Shown here: positions 22,301-31,531 of the stretch, piece by piece | Layout: each line of letters begins with the position of its first letter | How positions within the stretch are numbered: position 1 is the stretch's first letter | Assembly (NCBI RefSeq): GCF_030247185.1 | Contig: NC_080571.1 | Coordinates: forward strand, 47,037,002-47,101,001 | Length of the DNA stretch: 64,000 bases | Direction: 5' to 3' | Source of the DNA: Malaya genurostris | Lineage: Eukaryota; Arthropoda; Insecta; Diptera; Culicidae | Notes under the pieces: model-generated | What the model was told of the DNA's origin: nothing | The model's database searches: none | Seen by the model: only the letters and a program-made list of their open reading frames with translations | Program-made: the position numbers and the translations under genes

Positions 22301-25300
22301 TCGGGACCTTTGAGCAGAAACGAATTGAGGGAGAGGTTCCCTACTTTCGCGGCAGCGTCCCAAACTATTCGCAGCTTACCAGGTTTGTTAGGGTTTACTA
22401 CCGGAAAGATCGGAAGGTACCACGAGCGCCCCTTGTGTACTGCTTCCTCCTCTGTCGTTAGCATTCGGATATATCCCTTTGTCCGATAATCGAGAATTTT
22501 CTCCTGCAGGGCTTTCGCGAGCTGTGGTTCTCGAGCCATTCGTTTGCTCAAACATTCGTGCCGTCTTAAGGCCATGGCTTTGCTTTCTGGAAGCCGGACT
22601 TCGTCGTATCGCCATAGTAGACCGGTTTCATACCTTCCGTTCTTGAACAATGTCTTGGTCTGCAACAGCTGAATCGCACGTTCATCGTCCTTCGACATCA
22701 GTGGCTTCCCGGTGAGTTGAATACCGAGACCGTCAATTGAAAAGTAGTTCTTGACGGCTGAGTGTAACCCATCGCATTGGCAGATATGGTAACTGTATGA
22801 AACGTCCGTCGGTTTTGGTCGTCCAGACATCGAGCACGGACCGTAGACTACCCATCCTAGTCGGGTCAACACCGCCGTTGGCTGATTTTCGCTACCTTCT
22901 CTAGAGTCGAGTGGATACTCTAGTCTGGAGTTGTCAACTCCTAGCAGAATTCGAGGTTTCACATCGGCGTACGACTCAATTGGAATATCTGAGAGATATC
23001 CGAAATGCTCGGCTAACTCTGTTGCTGACATTGACTGTGATGGAAGATCCAGACTTCGCACGGTATGTACATCTTGAAGATTGAAGCGTAATCCTGGAGT
23101 TCGTTCACCGGTAACCTCCACCGAAAATACTACCGAATCATCTTCATATCTTCCTTGTCCGCCAGTCCACGAAATACACAGCGGAGCTCTTTCACCGTCA
23201 AGGTTTAGTTCCTCCCATAGGCTATGCTCCATAAGTGTAGAAGTCGATCCCGCATCGAGGAAGGCGTAGGTAGAAATCGAGCTCCCTTTTCCGTGAACTG
23301 TAACGCTAATATACTTCAAAAACGTGCGTTCCAGTGAACTGTGGTGCGCATTAATCGAAGCAGCTTGTGTAGAATGGCTAATTGACGGCTTATTATGTTT
23401 GCTGTCGTTATGCAACAGCCGGTGATGTAGAAAGGCACATCCCTGAACACCGCAGGGAACTTTCCTTTCGCAGGTTTTGAAGTGCTTGTTCAAACACTTG
23501 CGACAAACCTTCTTCACGTTCACTAACGCCCATCGTGCACTTGGAGACATCTTGAGAAAACTGCCGCACTTGTCGAGAGAACTGCACTCGTTTCCGCAAG
23601 CCAAACATCCTTTGCGATCTACTTGATCCGACGAATGCGTTGTATGCGTGTGAAGATATACTTCTTCCTTTCGCACCCTCCGCTCCGTTTTCTGCTCAGC
23701 TTTCTGTGGCTTGGTCCATACAGTGGGCCTTATCACCTGACTCAGGGTTTCTACCATCTCACCCAGCCATTCATTGAACTCTAACAGAGTAGCAGTTCTA
23801 ATCTCCTTCCGATAGAAGGCCCATTTCATTTTCAATGCCGACGGCAGACTGTCAACAAGCTCCTGAAGAAGTGCGACATTATATAACCGTTCATCCATCT
23901 GGCACACCTGGATAGTTGCGCACAGGTTCTGAACTGCAACACCGAAGTCGACAATCGTCTCCATCTTATCTGCTTTCGGCGGTGGCATCATGCGAATCCG
24001 CCGAACCATGGTCTCTACTATCAATTCTGGATTCCCGAAGAGAGTTTTCAGCCTGTTCATGATCACTGGAACGTTATCGGGATGCAGCAGTAGGCTTTTG
24101 ACAGTGCAGAGTGCCTTGTCTTGCAGACTTCTTTCCAGCCGATCGAGCAGCTCATCATTCCGAAAGGCGCACATTCTGGAAGTTCGCTCGTAGGCTGCAA
24201 TGAATCTAGGCCAATCTTCCGGATCTCCTCCGAACTTTGGCAAGTCCTTTACCGTTTGTCTGGCCGCTAGGTGGCCGCTGTTAAGCGGTAACTGATCGTT
24301 GCTTAGTTGCCGTTGTGCCTGTGGACGATAGATGGCCGGATTTGGCCGCGAAGCCGACGTAGCCACTCGGGGTTGTGCGATGTTTCTGCTATCTGGAACG
24401 TAGCTCTCGCCCTCTTGTTGCGATGCGATATACGGAAACGGGAAGTGACCAGCTCCAAACCGTATATTAGATGGCCTGATTGGACCCCAATCGCCATGAA
24501 GATTGATCGGCTTTGTAGGTGCCACCGATTTCCGTAGAAGTTCGCTGTAAACCGGCAGTGGAGTATCCTGGTTCGATTTTCCAAGATTCTTTCCGATATT
24601 GTCGGTCGTCTCTATCCATTCGCTGATTTTACTGAAACTCGCGGCTGATTCCGACTCGGAGTCACTAGTCTCCAACATCTCGCGTTCCAATTCCAGCCGC
24701 TCTTCTAGCTGCTTTTTCTCCAACGCTTGTCTCGCCGCCAGGGCCTTCAGTTGCAATTCTCGTCGCTTCGTAGAATGCTTTGACGACTTTGAGCATGCTT
24801 TCTCACTTTCGTTGTTGACGGTAGAGTTCGCCAACGGTTTCGCACGACCTTGTCTCGTCGACTCGACATTATCCATACACTGGACTTGCTGCTGTTGCTT
24901 CGGAATAGCACCAAGCGATATTTGAGGTACTCCCGTTGCCATTTCTGACGGCAAATTCTGCTGTTGCAACTGCAACTTCCCTATCTGCGACTGATCGAAC
25001 TGCTCATGCATCCGCTGCTGCAGCTCCGGCTGCTTCTGCCGCTGTGCATGCTCCTGCTGTTCCTCTATCTGCCTTGGGGGATTCTGTTGCCCTTGTTGCC
25101 ACTGCTTCATTCGCTGTTCAAAATGTTCGAACTGCTCTCTCAATATACGCTGCTGCTTCTCCAGAGATTTCCTCATGCATCTATTACAGCTCCAGTCACG
25201 ATCCCCGATATGGTCGTCTACGTCTACACAATCATAGTGAAACCACACGTCACATTCGTCACACTGCACCATTCGACTAGTATCGACACGGCGACACGCT

Positions 25301-25383
25301 CCACAACTCGCCCCCTCCCCACCAGGAGAATTATCATCATTCTGGGGACGTTTCCCAGCACTCGCTACGCTACCACTTGACAT
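19231..25383 (-). CDS. BEL/Pao polyprotein (Gag-Pro-RT-RNase H-Integrase)
   Basis: It has 2,050 residues and no interruption. The order is: PHD finger at 27-69 (Cys4-His-Cys3: C27, C30, C41, C44, H49, C52, C66, C69; W47); Gln/Glu-rich coiled coil about 71-235; Gag of the DUF1759 type about 375-560; zinc-binding region 593-658 including CRKCLNKHFKTC; aspartic protease with D710-A-G; reverse transcriptase with D1050 and YVDD at 1127-1130; RNase H with D1316, E1359, D1389; integrase with a His-rich/C1666-x2-C1669 zinc domain and catalytic D1702, D1764, E1814; and a DUF5641-like C-terminal domain about 1890-1985. These drive particle assembly, processing, cDNA synthesis and insertion. The last 45 residues are encoded in the LTR and end in a Lys/Arg-rich tail read from the T18 run. 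The ATG at 25381-25383 is the first in frame. The N-terminal PHD finger is the unusual part. Confidence 0.95.
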   Translation of the reverse strand: MSSGSVASAGKRPQNDDNSPGGEGASCGACRRVDTSRMVQCDECDVWFHYDCVDVDDHIGDRDWSCNRCMRKSLEKQQRILREQFEHFEQRMKQWQQGQQNPPRQIEEQQEHAQRQKQPELQQRMHEQFDQSQIGKLQLQQQNLPSEMATGVPQISLGAIPKQQQQVQCMDNVESTRQGRAKPLANSTVNNESEKACSKSSKHSTKRRELQLKALAARQALEKKQLEERLELEREMLETSDSESESAASFSKISEWIETTDNIGKNLGKSNQDTPLPVYSELLRKSVAPTKPINLHGDWGPIRPSNIRFGAGHFPFPYIASQQEGESYVPDSRNIAQPRVATSASRPNPAIYRPQAQRQLSNDQLPLNSGHLAARQTVKDLPKFGGDPEDWPRFIAAYERTSRMCAFRNDELLDRLERSLQDKALCTVKSLLLHPDNVPVIMNRLKTLFGNPELIVETMVRRIRMMPPPKADKMETIVDFGVAVQNLCATIQVCQMDERLYNVALLQELVDSLPSALKMKWAFYRKEIRTATLLEFNEWLGEMVETLSQVIRPTVWTKPQKAEQKTERRVRKEEVYLHTHTTHSSDQVDRKGCLACGNECSSLDKCGSFLKMSPSARWALVNVKKVCRKCLNKHFKTCERKVPCGVQGCAFLHHRLLHNDSKHNKPSISHSTQAASINAHHSSLERTFLKYISVTVHGKGSSISTYAFLDAGSTSTLMEHSLWEELNLDGERAPLCISWTGGQGRYEDDSVVFSVEVTGERTPGLRFNLQDVHTVRSLDLPSQSMSATELAEHFGYLSDIPIESYADVKPRILLGVDNSRLEYPLDSREGSENQPTAVLTRLGWVVYGPCSMSGRPKPTDVSYSYHICQCDGLHSAVKNYFSIDGLGIQLTGKPLMSKDDERAIQLLQTKTLFKNGRYETGLLWRYDEVRLPESKAMALRRHECLSKRMAREPQLAKALQEKILDYRTKGYIRMLTTEEEAVHKGRSWYLPIFPVVNPNKPGKLRIVWDAAAKVGNLSLNSFLLKGPDQVTPLQQVLQRFREHRTAVSGDIREMFHQVRINPNDQHCQRFLWNDGVSGSVPSTYVMEVMTFGASCSPSSAQYVKNLNAERFKDEYPEAVEAIGEGTYVDDMLYSVETEDEAVKLAQDVRNIHAKGGFEIRGWLSNSKKVLDAMGEQRIEQKDLNKTGELATEKVLGMWWDTTNDTFTFKIPKRCEQRLLFGEQVPTKREVLRVLMSVYDPLGLLANVMMFLKVLLQEIWRSCIGWDEPITDQQFVQWKTWLGVLHTVEQVSIPRCYRMITSCSSKTNDTQLHVFVDASEKGYAAVAYFRFEEKKSIECAFVTAKTRVAPLKYVSIPRLELQAAVIGTRLANSVCETHKVPVRKRFLWTDSRDVLCWLRSDHRKYSKFVGARVGEILESTEQSEWLWVPTKENVADEGTKWQKIPDLSPSSRWFKGPAFLWQQQRDWPVQPANHGVATNEIIASVNVHATCEPVISFVRYSNWRKLLRVTAYVLRFVRNVRARVKQHTQSTGALEQPELLEAECCIYRQVQLDAFSEEVSLLKCTDDITRQNIIQLPKSSSLYKLSPFLDTHGVLRMRGRTAGCQFINDNAGHTILLPKDHPVTSLIIQYVHERYHHLNHETTVNELRQKYRIAKLRTICNKVRRSCQYCKNSRARPQPPVMADLPPARLAAYTRPFSYAGIDYFGPMQVVVGRRTEKRWGVLITCLVIRAIHIELAHSLNTSSCVMALRNFMARRGTPLELYSDRGTNFVGANRELTEAVQNLNQNQLMKEFVTPDTKWTFLPPSSPHMGGCWERMVQSVKKVLNNMQLPRTPTDEVLRNFLLEAENIVNSRPLTYVPVEDSESEALTPNHFLLGSSGGTKPLVPYDDSLATLKNSWKASQIYANIFWKRWLREYLPTISRRTKWHYPVKPIQVGDVVLVVDPDLPRNSWPLGRVIDVNKRNGQVRSATVQTRFNIYERPAVKLAVLDVGASESTQGHRACVLGGNVTQSANAPPLPTNRIRDARPLSQSGLVEKRQKEKKKKKRKRKNQ
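19367..19375 (-). promoter_or_regulatory. Polypurine tract of the BEL element
   Basis: On the minus strand GGGGGGGAA lies directly before the 3' LTR start TGTTACGC, the expected primer site for plus-strand DNA synthesis. It lies inside the coding frame (around Leu-Gly-Gly-Asn near residue 2003-2006). Confidence 0.75.
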
Positions 25384-25409
25384 TCCGAAATTAAACGAAA
25401 AATTTAATT

Positions 25410-26048
25410 TGTTCCCGAGACGGCAACAAGACGGAATTTCCGAAAATTTAAACTACTTTATTGACTACGCCGAACTTTGTTTGACAATGTTGGTTTATTG
25501 TAGAATGATGTTAAATTTTTCCTGTTGGTATATAATGAACAATAACTCATCAATTATTTGTAATTAGTGTATAATTCAATTATGTTTTCTTCACTCACGT
25601 TTACTGTCTACTTGTGATTTTCGTTCTGTCCGGTAAGCGGTATCGTACGGTAGTTAAATTACTAATAACTGCAATAACTAGTTGCTAATACCACCAACTG
25701 TGATGCTCCGACCTGTGATAAGTTAGGTTTGTAAACTAGTTAGTAATAGTATTTTTAATCTAGGTTTCTAATTAATTTTTACCTCTTAATAATACAATTT
25801 TAAACTAGGCACTAAGCAATTAATTTTTACCTCTTACTAATATAATTTTAAACTAGGCACTACGCAAATTCACAATTTAGAAATTTTCAGAAGTAATTTA
25901 GAAATAAGCTATTCACTGATTCTTTCTCTTCCTTTTTTTTTTTTTTTTTTCTTTTTGACGTTTCTCTACCAACCCGCTTTGTGATAGTGGTCGTGCGTCC
26001 CGTATGCGGTTCGTTGGTAGCGGAGGTGCGTTCGCAGATTGCGTAACA
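25410..26048 (-). repeat. 5' LTR of the BEL element
   Basis: 639 bp, identical in my reading to 18728-19366. The polyprotein ATG lies only 26 bp downstream of it in element orientation. Confidence 0.93.
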
Positions 26049-26053
26049 GAGTG

Positions 26054-26310
26054 CGTATTAGTAGAGTTTGTATGTCATGTTAGTTGGTGGCCGTACGAAC
26101 CGACTTTGATTATACCGGTTCTCGGGTTCCGGTGCCGGAAGTGCGGATGACTTACGCAATCAAAGCACTGTTTTATTCTGTATGTTATGTACAAACAATC
26201 TCTTGGTTTCTTTCAAAAATCGAAGAAAAATTTTTTGAATAGGATACCACAATATTATACATGATAAAGGCATCATTACACCACTAGGTGGATTAAACAG
26301 GTTTTTAATC
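26054..26310. repeat. Continuation of the 329-bp repeat family after the BEL insertion
   Basis: ACGAACCGACTTTG and GGTTCCGGTGCCGGAAGTGC resemble the diagnostic part of the array units, and the segment ends in the family tail CACCACTAGGTGGATTAAAC (26280-26300). The same tail appears at 32910-32935 and, inverted, at 40900-40925. Confidence 0.55.
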
Positions 26311-26485
26311 ATGAAATCATGAACCATGCCTTCTCATGAAATGTCATGAGTAAAATGATTGATATAATGAAAATATTCATGCAAGATGTGTTATTGTTCA
26401 TGTTATCAATCATTTTGTTCATGAAATCATGACTTATTATTCATGATAGACATGATTCATGATTTCATGATTTTTAATCATGGTA
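26310..26485. repeat. TCATGA-iterated repeat
   Basis: ATCATGA/TCATGAA occurs more than a dozen times in 175 bp, with opposed ends (AATCATGAAATCATGAACC versus GATTCATGATTTCATGATT). The right edge, TTTAATCATGGTACCG-CATG, is shared with 62540-62590. Confidence 0.55.
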
Positions 26486-26583
26486 CCGCATGGGATTTCC
26501 CCCGTGTACCCATGCAGTACTAGTAACTCTAAACATTGGCAGCTTTGTGAGTAAATTTCTGTTTGAGCTGTTAGTAGAATGTT

Positions 26584-26944
26584 CTCACTAATAGTACTGT
26601 TGTTGTACCGTTGAATTCCACTATATCACGTCATTACACTCTCACAAAGTCACTATTTTCACAGTCACTATTTTTCCGAATGTGTATCGAACATTATAAT
26701 ACAGATACGTATTTCGGAATGCTATTTGCATCCTTCTTCAGTGTATCGGTTTTATAAGTTTATTATAAACTTATAAAACCGATACACTGAAGAAGGATGC
26801 AAATAGCATTCCGAAATACGTATCTATATTATAACGTTTGATACACTTTCAGAAAAATAGTGACTGTGAAAATAGTGACTTTGTGAGAGTGTAATGACGT
26901 GATATAGTGGAATTCAACGGTACAACAACAGTACTATTAGTGAG
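26584..26944. repeat. 361-bp near-perfect palindrome (hairpin element)
   Basis: The arms of about 179 bp read outward from a 3-base loop inside AAGTTTATTATAAACTT (26755-26771). They differ at only a handful of positions over the whole length. The outer ends are CTCACTAATAGTACTG and its inverse. There is no coding capacity and no clear target duplication. Either a foldback element or an inverted duplication. Confidence 0.8.
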
Positions 26945-26989
26945 CTTTGTAAGCTTTACATAGTTTTGACAGGTTGCTTACTCGTTTGA

Positions 26990-27150
26990 AATCGGATTTC
27001 TCACATTACTCGATTATTCAATAATCGAGTATAATTTTCAAACTATTCGATTGAATTTTAATTAATGATCTGAGTTATTAATGGATTTCTCGATTAATTA
27101 TACGATTATTGTTATAGAATTTTCCGAAGTATTCGATTAGCTTTCATTTA
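26990..27150 (-). repeat. AATCGA-iterated element, copy 2
   Basis: The inverse of this stretch matches 41515-41645: both contain the GATTATTGAATAATCGA palindrome, AATCGTATAATT and CGGAAAAT, and repeat TAATCGA or ATCGATT words. Confidence 0.5.
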
Positions 27151-27519
27151 CCTAAGCTTTGAGGTCATCACTTGTTACCTAAAATTGGGGAGATGAACTT
27201 TAGTTGATTTTGGGTAGGTTTTGATAAAAATTAGGTAACGGTTGGTAAGAGTGTGCATTTTAATTCATATTTAGGTTATATTGCTTCTGCTGATATATTC
27301 TGCCAGTAACATCACTTTGGGTAATTTGATTTCATTTTCTCAAGTCATTAGGCAACGGAAACCCCGGAGTGCAGCTAATAAGTAGGTTATGTTAATTTTT
27401 AACGATTTATTAGAACCGACTTAATTCATCACTAATGGAAGCATTGTTCAAACATACTATGGGAACCTTTCAATGATCCTGTCACATAAAAATAAACAGC
27501 TAAGTTAGTTTAGCTAAGC
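27150..27519. other. Intergenic, no feature recognised
   Basis: AT-rich. Variants of TTAGGTAA / GGTAGGTTTT words recur without clear structure. Confidence 0.3.
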
Positions 27520-28960
27520 TTTTTCGTCGTCAGCGTCGTAGTTTTGGCATTGGAATCTGTTTGTTCCGCTGTGAACCGGAACAATACAGTAAAAAATTGC
27601 TCCATTTTTGGATAATGGTCTCAAGATCAACAAACACTGCGCTTCCGAATGCATTCAGCCGCGAACGAGTATCTCATTGAATCAGCTCAAAGAACTGCAA
27701 AGTCCAGCGAAACGAAGTTCAATAGGCGGCCGTCACCCTACGCACACAGCCATACAAGGCACAATTAGTTTCGTGTTCATGAAAGGCTGGTCGGGGGTAT
27801 CCGGTTGTAGCACCGGAGAGATTTTCCATTGTCAAATTAAAACCAAACCGGCTTCAATAGGTTCAGTGCGGAATTCAATTAGTTAGTCGAACTGAACTGC
27901 AGTCACGACCTTCACGGTCACCGCATCAGACCCCGTCGATTCGTGGTGTTAGACGGCGCTCAGGTTGAAGGATCTGTCGTTTAATCGTACCCAAAAGCCG
28001 ACTCTGTGGAGTTTGTCTAGTTTTGCAATTTGAATCGCAATTAAGTCCCGATTCTGATGATATTGCTGCTAGTTGATTTCGTACTTGAAGGGTCTCCGCT
28101 GTTACACGCACACGCCGTCGAACCTCGACGCGATCGTGTTAATTGTCGTGGAGATGTCGTGGAACGAACACTAATTGACCACGGCGACCATTCAGTATTT
28201 GCTACTGCCAAAGGACGTTTCTTTGACGAACGCATCCAATCGTCGCGCGCCATGAACACTTAGCTTAGCTGTGCTAGTTTGGATTATAATTGAACACTAA
28301 TTAAGCTTTGGGTGATGGCTAGTTTCAAGCGGAAGAACGGTGTGGTATTACGGTTATTGCTAATCATCAAGGAGATAGCATCGAAGACATTCTGTAGTAC
28401 CCATAGTCAACGTTCAGATCGATCCTTTCACTTGAAACTGTAATTTGCTCAAATATTTGTATGCTACCTGGCGTCATAATATTTACCAAAGCATTACTCA
28501 ACTCGGTGTGTTTAATTTCCGCATATTTTAGCATTTGTTGATGAATGGATGTGAGCCTACCACAAGGTGGGCGTAAAATTTGACATTCGATGGGGTAATG
28601 CTTGCCACTCTTTAGCACATGCCGGGTCACCAAAATTCAAGTTCAAGTCAAACAACATCGGGAGAGTGAGTTGGTTGGTCACCGGCGGTGGCTAGTCAGT
28701 GTCTTGTGTGTGTGATTGTGCTGGCAATTTGAACCATTACTGCATGACACCGGTAGGTTGATGGTAGGTCGCCAATGGCCATCTGCGTCATTGAAGTTTG
28801 ATTGCCGCTTGGTTTAATGTGTTTTGTTTTGCTTTAACTGGTTTTTATATTGTTTTAATTTGGCGCGACTAAGACTTGGTTTGGGTGACCCGCATTAGTT
28901 TGCGTCCAATGTTCAACTGACGAAAGAAGAATCTGTATAGAAAAAAAAGTTTCGAATGCT
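27520..28960. other. Repeat-free, higher-GC non-coding island
   Basis: This 1.4-kb stretch has markedly higher GC and no similarity to the transposon families elsewhere in the window. Short frames exist (for example an 88-codon minus frame at 28367-28633), but none has recognisable protein character or splice signals I trust. Several TAAT/ATTA homeodomain-type cores lie at 28133-28311. It may be a host regulatory region, a non-coding exon or an unrecognised old repeat. Confidence 0.3.
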
Positions 28961-29394
28961 TCCCAATGTGTTTCCTTTGGAATAGACCTGTGCGCCGTCG
29001 TACCACGCCGCCGTCGACGACAGTTCCTTACGCCGTTGATTAAAAAAAATGTTAGCGCGTCGGCAGTCTATATTTTTTCGCGTCACTGGATTTATTTATT
29101 TTACTAGATGTAAAATATTATTGTCATTGGTATTAATTTTAATGTATCGATTTTTATAACGATTTATTAATTTTTAGTTGACTTGACGGAAACTAATTTG
29201 TGTCAGTCGTCAGCGACATACCCTATGAAGGCTGTTTAATAGTCTACCCTTTCCTACCAGAAGCACAATCTTGTTACGGAAAATCAACCGTATTTTTTTT
29301 ACCGATTTATCAAAGTCGTCATAACTAAGTTCAGTTTAGACCATGTTCGATGTACGGTCACCAAACCCAGTCTTGTGGTAGAGCCGTGTCTACC
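28961..29394. other. Repeat-derived flank of the tRNA-like unit
   Basis: 29158-29190 (CGATTTATTAATTTTTAGTTG, first 20 bases shared) and 29318-29336 (CATAACTAAGTTCAGTTT) match 10190-10243, the flank of the foldback element, so the two loci share more than the tRNA-like core. Confidence 0.5.
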
Positions 29395-29486
29395 ATAGCT
29401 CAGGGTGGCGTAAATGGTAGCGCGTATGCACGGATTGCATAAGAACGCAGGTTCGAGTCCTGTCTCTGAGCGTATCTTTTTCCAAA
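29395..29486 (+). repeat. tRNA-like unit with A- and B-box words (not a functional tRNA)
   Basis: TAGCTCAGGGTGG resembles an A box and GGTTCGAGTCC is a standard B box. A 5-bp anticodon-like stem (TATGC/GCATA) and a T arm (GCAGG/CCTGT) can be drawn. The anticodon-like loop lacks T33 and the expected acceptor halves do not pair, so it is a SINE-type or pseudo-tRNA module. Its 3' half is shared with the foldback element at 10237-10504. Confidence 0.55.
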
Positions 29487-29489
29487 AAC

Positions 29490-31110
29490 TACAAGGATCA
29501 GCCCCATGGGGTTGTTCGAGCCATTGATGTGGAACAAGGCAACTAAAATTTCTAATGATCTACTATCAAAAAGTTCAATCAATCGTCACACTTTTGAATC
29601 TGCAATTGCACGAGAGTCAGCTTGGATTGATCTTGATTAGGAACCAACACCGTACACTGTTTGTTTTATAGCCGACGAAATTACACCAATATCCCGAATG
29701 TATGCAATTATATCTTTGTACATACTTGCGATACTATTTTTATATTGAAGCTTCTCTTCGCCCAGCTTGTGTTCAAGTTTTGTATGTAAGAAGTTAGTTT
29801 TATAGCGTTAAGTTTCTCTACCATTCTGCGATTTCGGTTGAAGCGATAAACTTTTTCTCATTATCAATCGAGTTCATCTTATATAAATTAGAAATTAATC
29901 TTAAGCACTCAAAATTTACCCTGGGGTAGTTGTCAATTTCTCAGGTGGAACGACATAACATGGAATTTCATCCGAGCTTGCATGACACAAGATCAGAGCA
30001 TACCAATTAAAGCTTCAAATCGTTTTATGGCACTTTTTGTCTTGCTGTCTAGCAACAACCTACCTCTAGCATGCTACGCGTGGAACTGAAACGTAAGCTA
30101 CAATTTTGCTTCTATTTATAGATTCGCGTGCTTCCAACAGATTTGCTTTTGCATCGATGGACCAATCAGAGCGATGCTTTCCCTTTGATATATCGCTTAC
30201 TCCGTCGTCTATGGCAGGGAAATCCGATATGACGGAGATTTTTAGTACACAAAATAGGACACTACTCGCTACTAATGAAAATTTCAATCATTTATAATTG
30301 AAAATACGTGGCTTGATACATTCAAATCGAATCTTAGAAATATTTCCTATCAAATAATGAAATATTATAAATAATTGATACAAAATATACTAAGCTGTAA
30401 GTGTTTGAAACCTGACCACATTTCTACGTGTATTTTTCCTTGAGTTTCTAATTTGCACCCCTATATAGAAAATAAAGATGTGTTCCACATCAAAAATCAT
30501 CTTTTCTGCGAGTTTCTCATTATTTTGGCTTCTCCAATATATGTTTCCACTCAGTGATTGCAAAAACTGATTTTTATAAGCTTTTCTTTTTCCACAACTC
30601 CCCAAGATTTAGGTAATATTTTTCGGTAATTTTACCTACTTAATGCATAAGATGAATGAAAGTAATTTTACTTAAACCGGATGAAAACCTTTACTATTTT
30701 TCCGGATTTTAGTTTTAAGTGTAACTACCGGATACGGTTTTTGGTCGTTTTAAAATATCATCAGTGTAAGAACCGGCTGGCATTGAATTATATCCGGATC
30801 TAAGTTTAGTGTTTAGAAATTAGCATGACATAATTTGTGCATGATACCTTAGACAACCATTTCACTTTAGAATTTGTAGAGTAAAGTTCGATATTATTGT
30901 TTTGTAGCCAGACGTGTAGGTTGGTAGTTCAGAGTATAAACTACTGGTCCTGCAAGCTTATTGTCGTATCTTAAGGCCCTGACCAGGAAGGATTCTTAGT
31001 ATCAGTAGGCTTTTGTCACTATCCATGCAAATCGGCTGCAAAGCCTATTGAAAGAGAAGGTTTAATTCCGCATCGGAATAAAACTCCCTGACTTTACTTT
31101 GTCGCTTGAT
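29490..31110. other. Intergenic with scattered repeat pieces
   Basis: About 30485-30575 (CATCTTTTCTGCGAG, TGGCTTCTCCAATATATG, CAAAAACTGATTT) is a solitary arm of the 10.2-kb foldback family. I see nothing coding in the remainder. Confidence 0.4.
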
Positions 31111-31254
31111 TGTCTTACTATTTTATATCAAAATTAAGAATTTAGGATACGGAAACGCGTTTTGTTCATAATTCATAATAGCTGGTCGGAATAATTTTGA
31201 TGAGCAAAAATAAAAACAACCGCTCCTCTGTACCTTTTTACTCAACCGCTCTGT

Positions 31255-31475
31255 ACTTTTTGGTGCTAAAATGTGATCGATTTCAAAAATCTGTGAAAAT
31301 CTGTGATCATTTCCAGAAATCTGTGCCATTTTTAAAATCTGTGCAGAATGTTGAAAATCTGTGAAACACAATTTGCAATTTGGCAGCCATGTCAAATGAC
31401 CTTGACAGCAGGGTTGCCACAGTTAAATCTGCATTTTGCAGGAGAAAAATCTGTAAATTACAGACTCTCATAGTA
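31255..31475. repeat. AATCTGTG-iterated hAT-type remnant
   Basis: AAATCTGTG occurs at least six times at 31280-31370, with GATCGATTTCAAAAATCTGTG-like phrasing shared with 47460-47530. No intact termini. A second fragment starts with GGGTTGCCACAGTTAAATC (31412). Confidence 0.55.
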
Positions 31476-31531
31476 GCAGACCGGCGAATACTTCTTTGGG
31501 AGCCAAACGAACCGTCAAATTCCTATGCTAG

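Larger units (their letters stand above)
18728..26048 (-). mobile_element. Full-length BEL/Pao LTR retrotransposon
   Basis: The two LTRs are 639 bp each (18728-19366 and 25410-26048), with TG...CA ends and the same length and sequence throughout my reading, including the T18 run. GAGTG flanks the element (18723-18727 and 26049-26053), a 5-bp duplication typical of BEL/Pao. A single intact polyprotein frame fills the interior. Total length is 7,321 bp. Apparently identical LTRs imply a recent insertion, and every catalytic motif expected for autonomy is present. Confidence 0.95.

Noticed and set aside
21596..22461. 177-179-residue plus-strand frames
   Set aside because: Antisense shadows of the BEL reverse transcriptase region with no protein motifs.
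24964..25380. 138-residue Leu-rich plus-strand frame that looks like a membrane protein
   Set aside because: It is the antisense reading of the Gln-rich coiled coil of the BEL polyprotein.
28367..28633. 88-residue minus frame as a gene
   Set aside because: No recognisable motif, no splice signals I trust and no similarity to neighbours; mentioned only within the island at 27.5-28.96 kb.
29395..29486. Functional tRNA gene
   Set aside because: The acceptor halves do not pair and the anticodon-like loop lacks T33; the unit is shared with a repeat at 10.3 kb.
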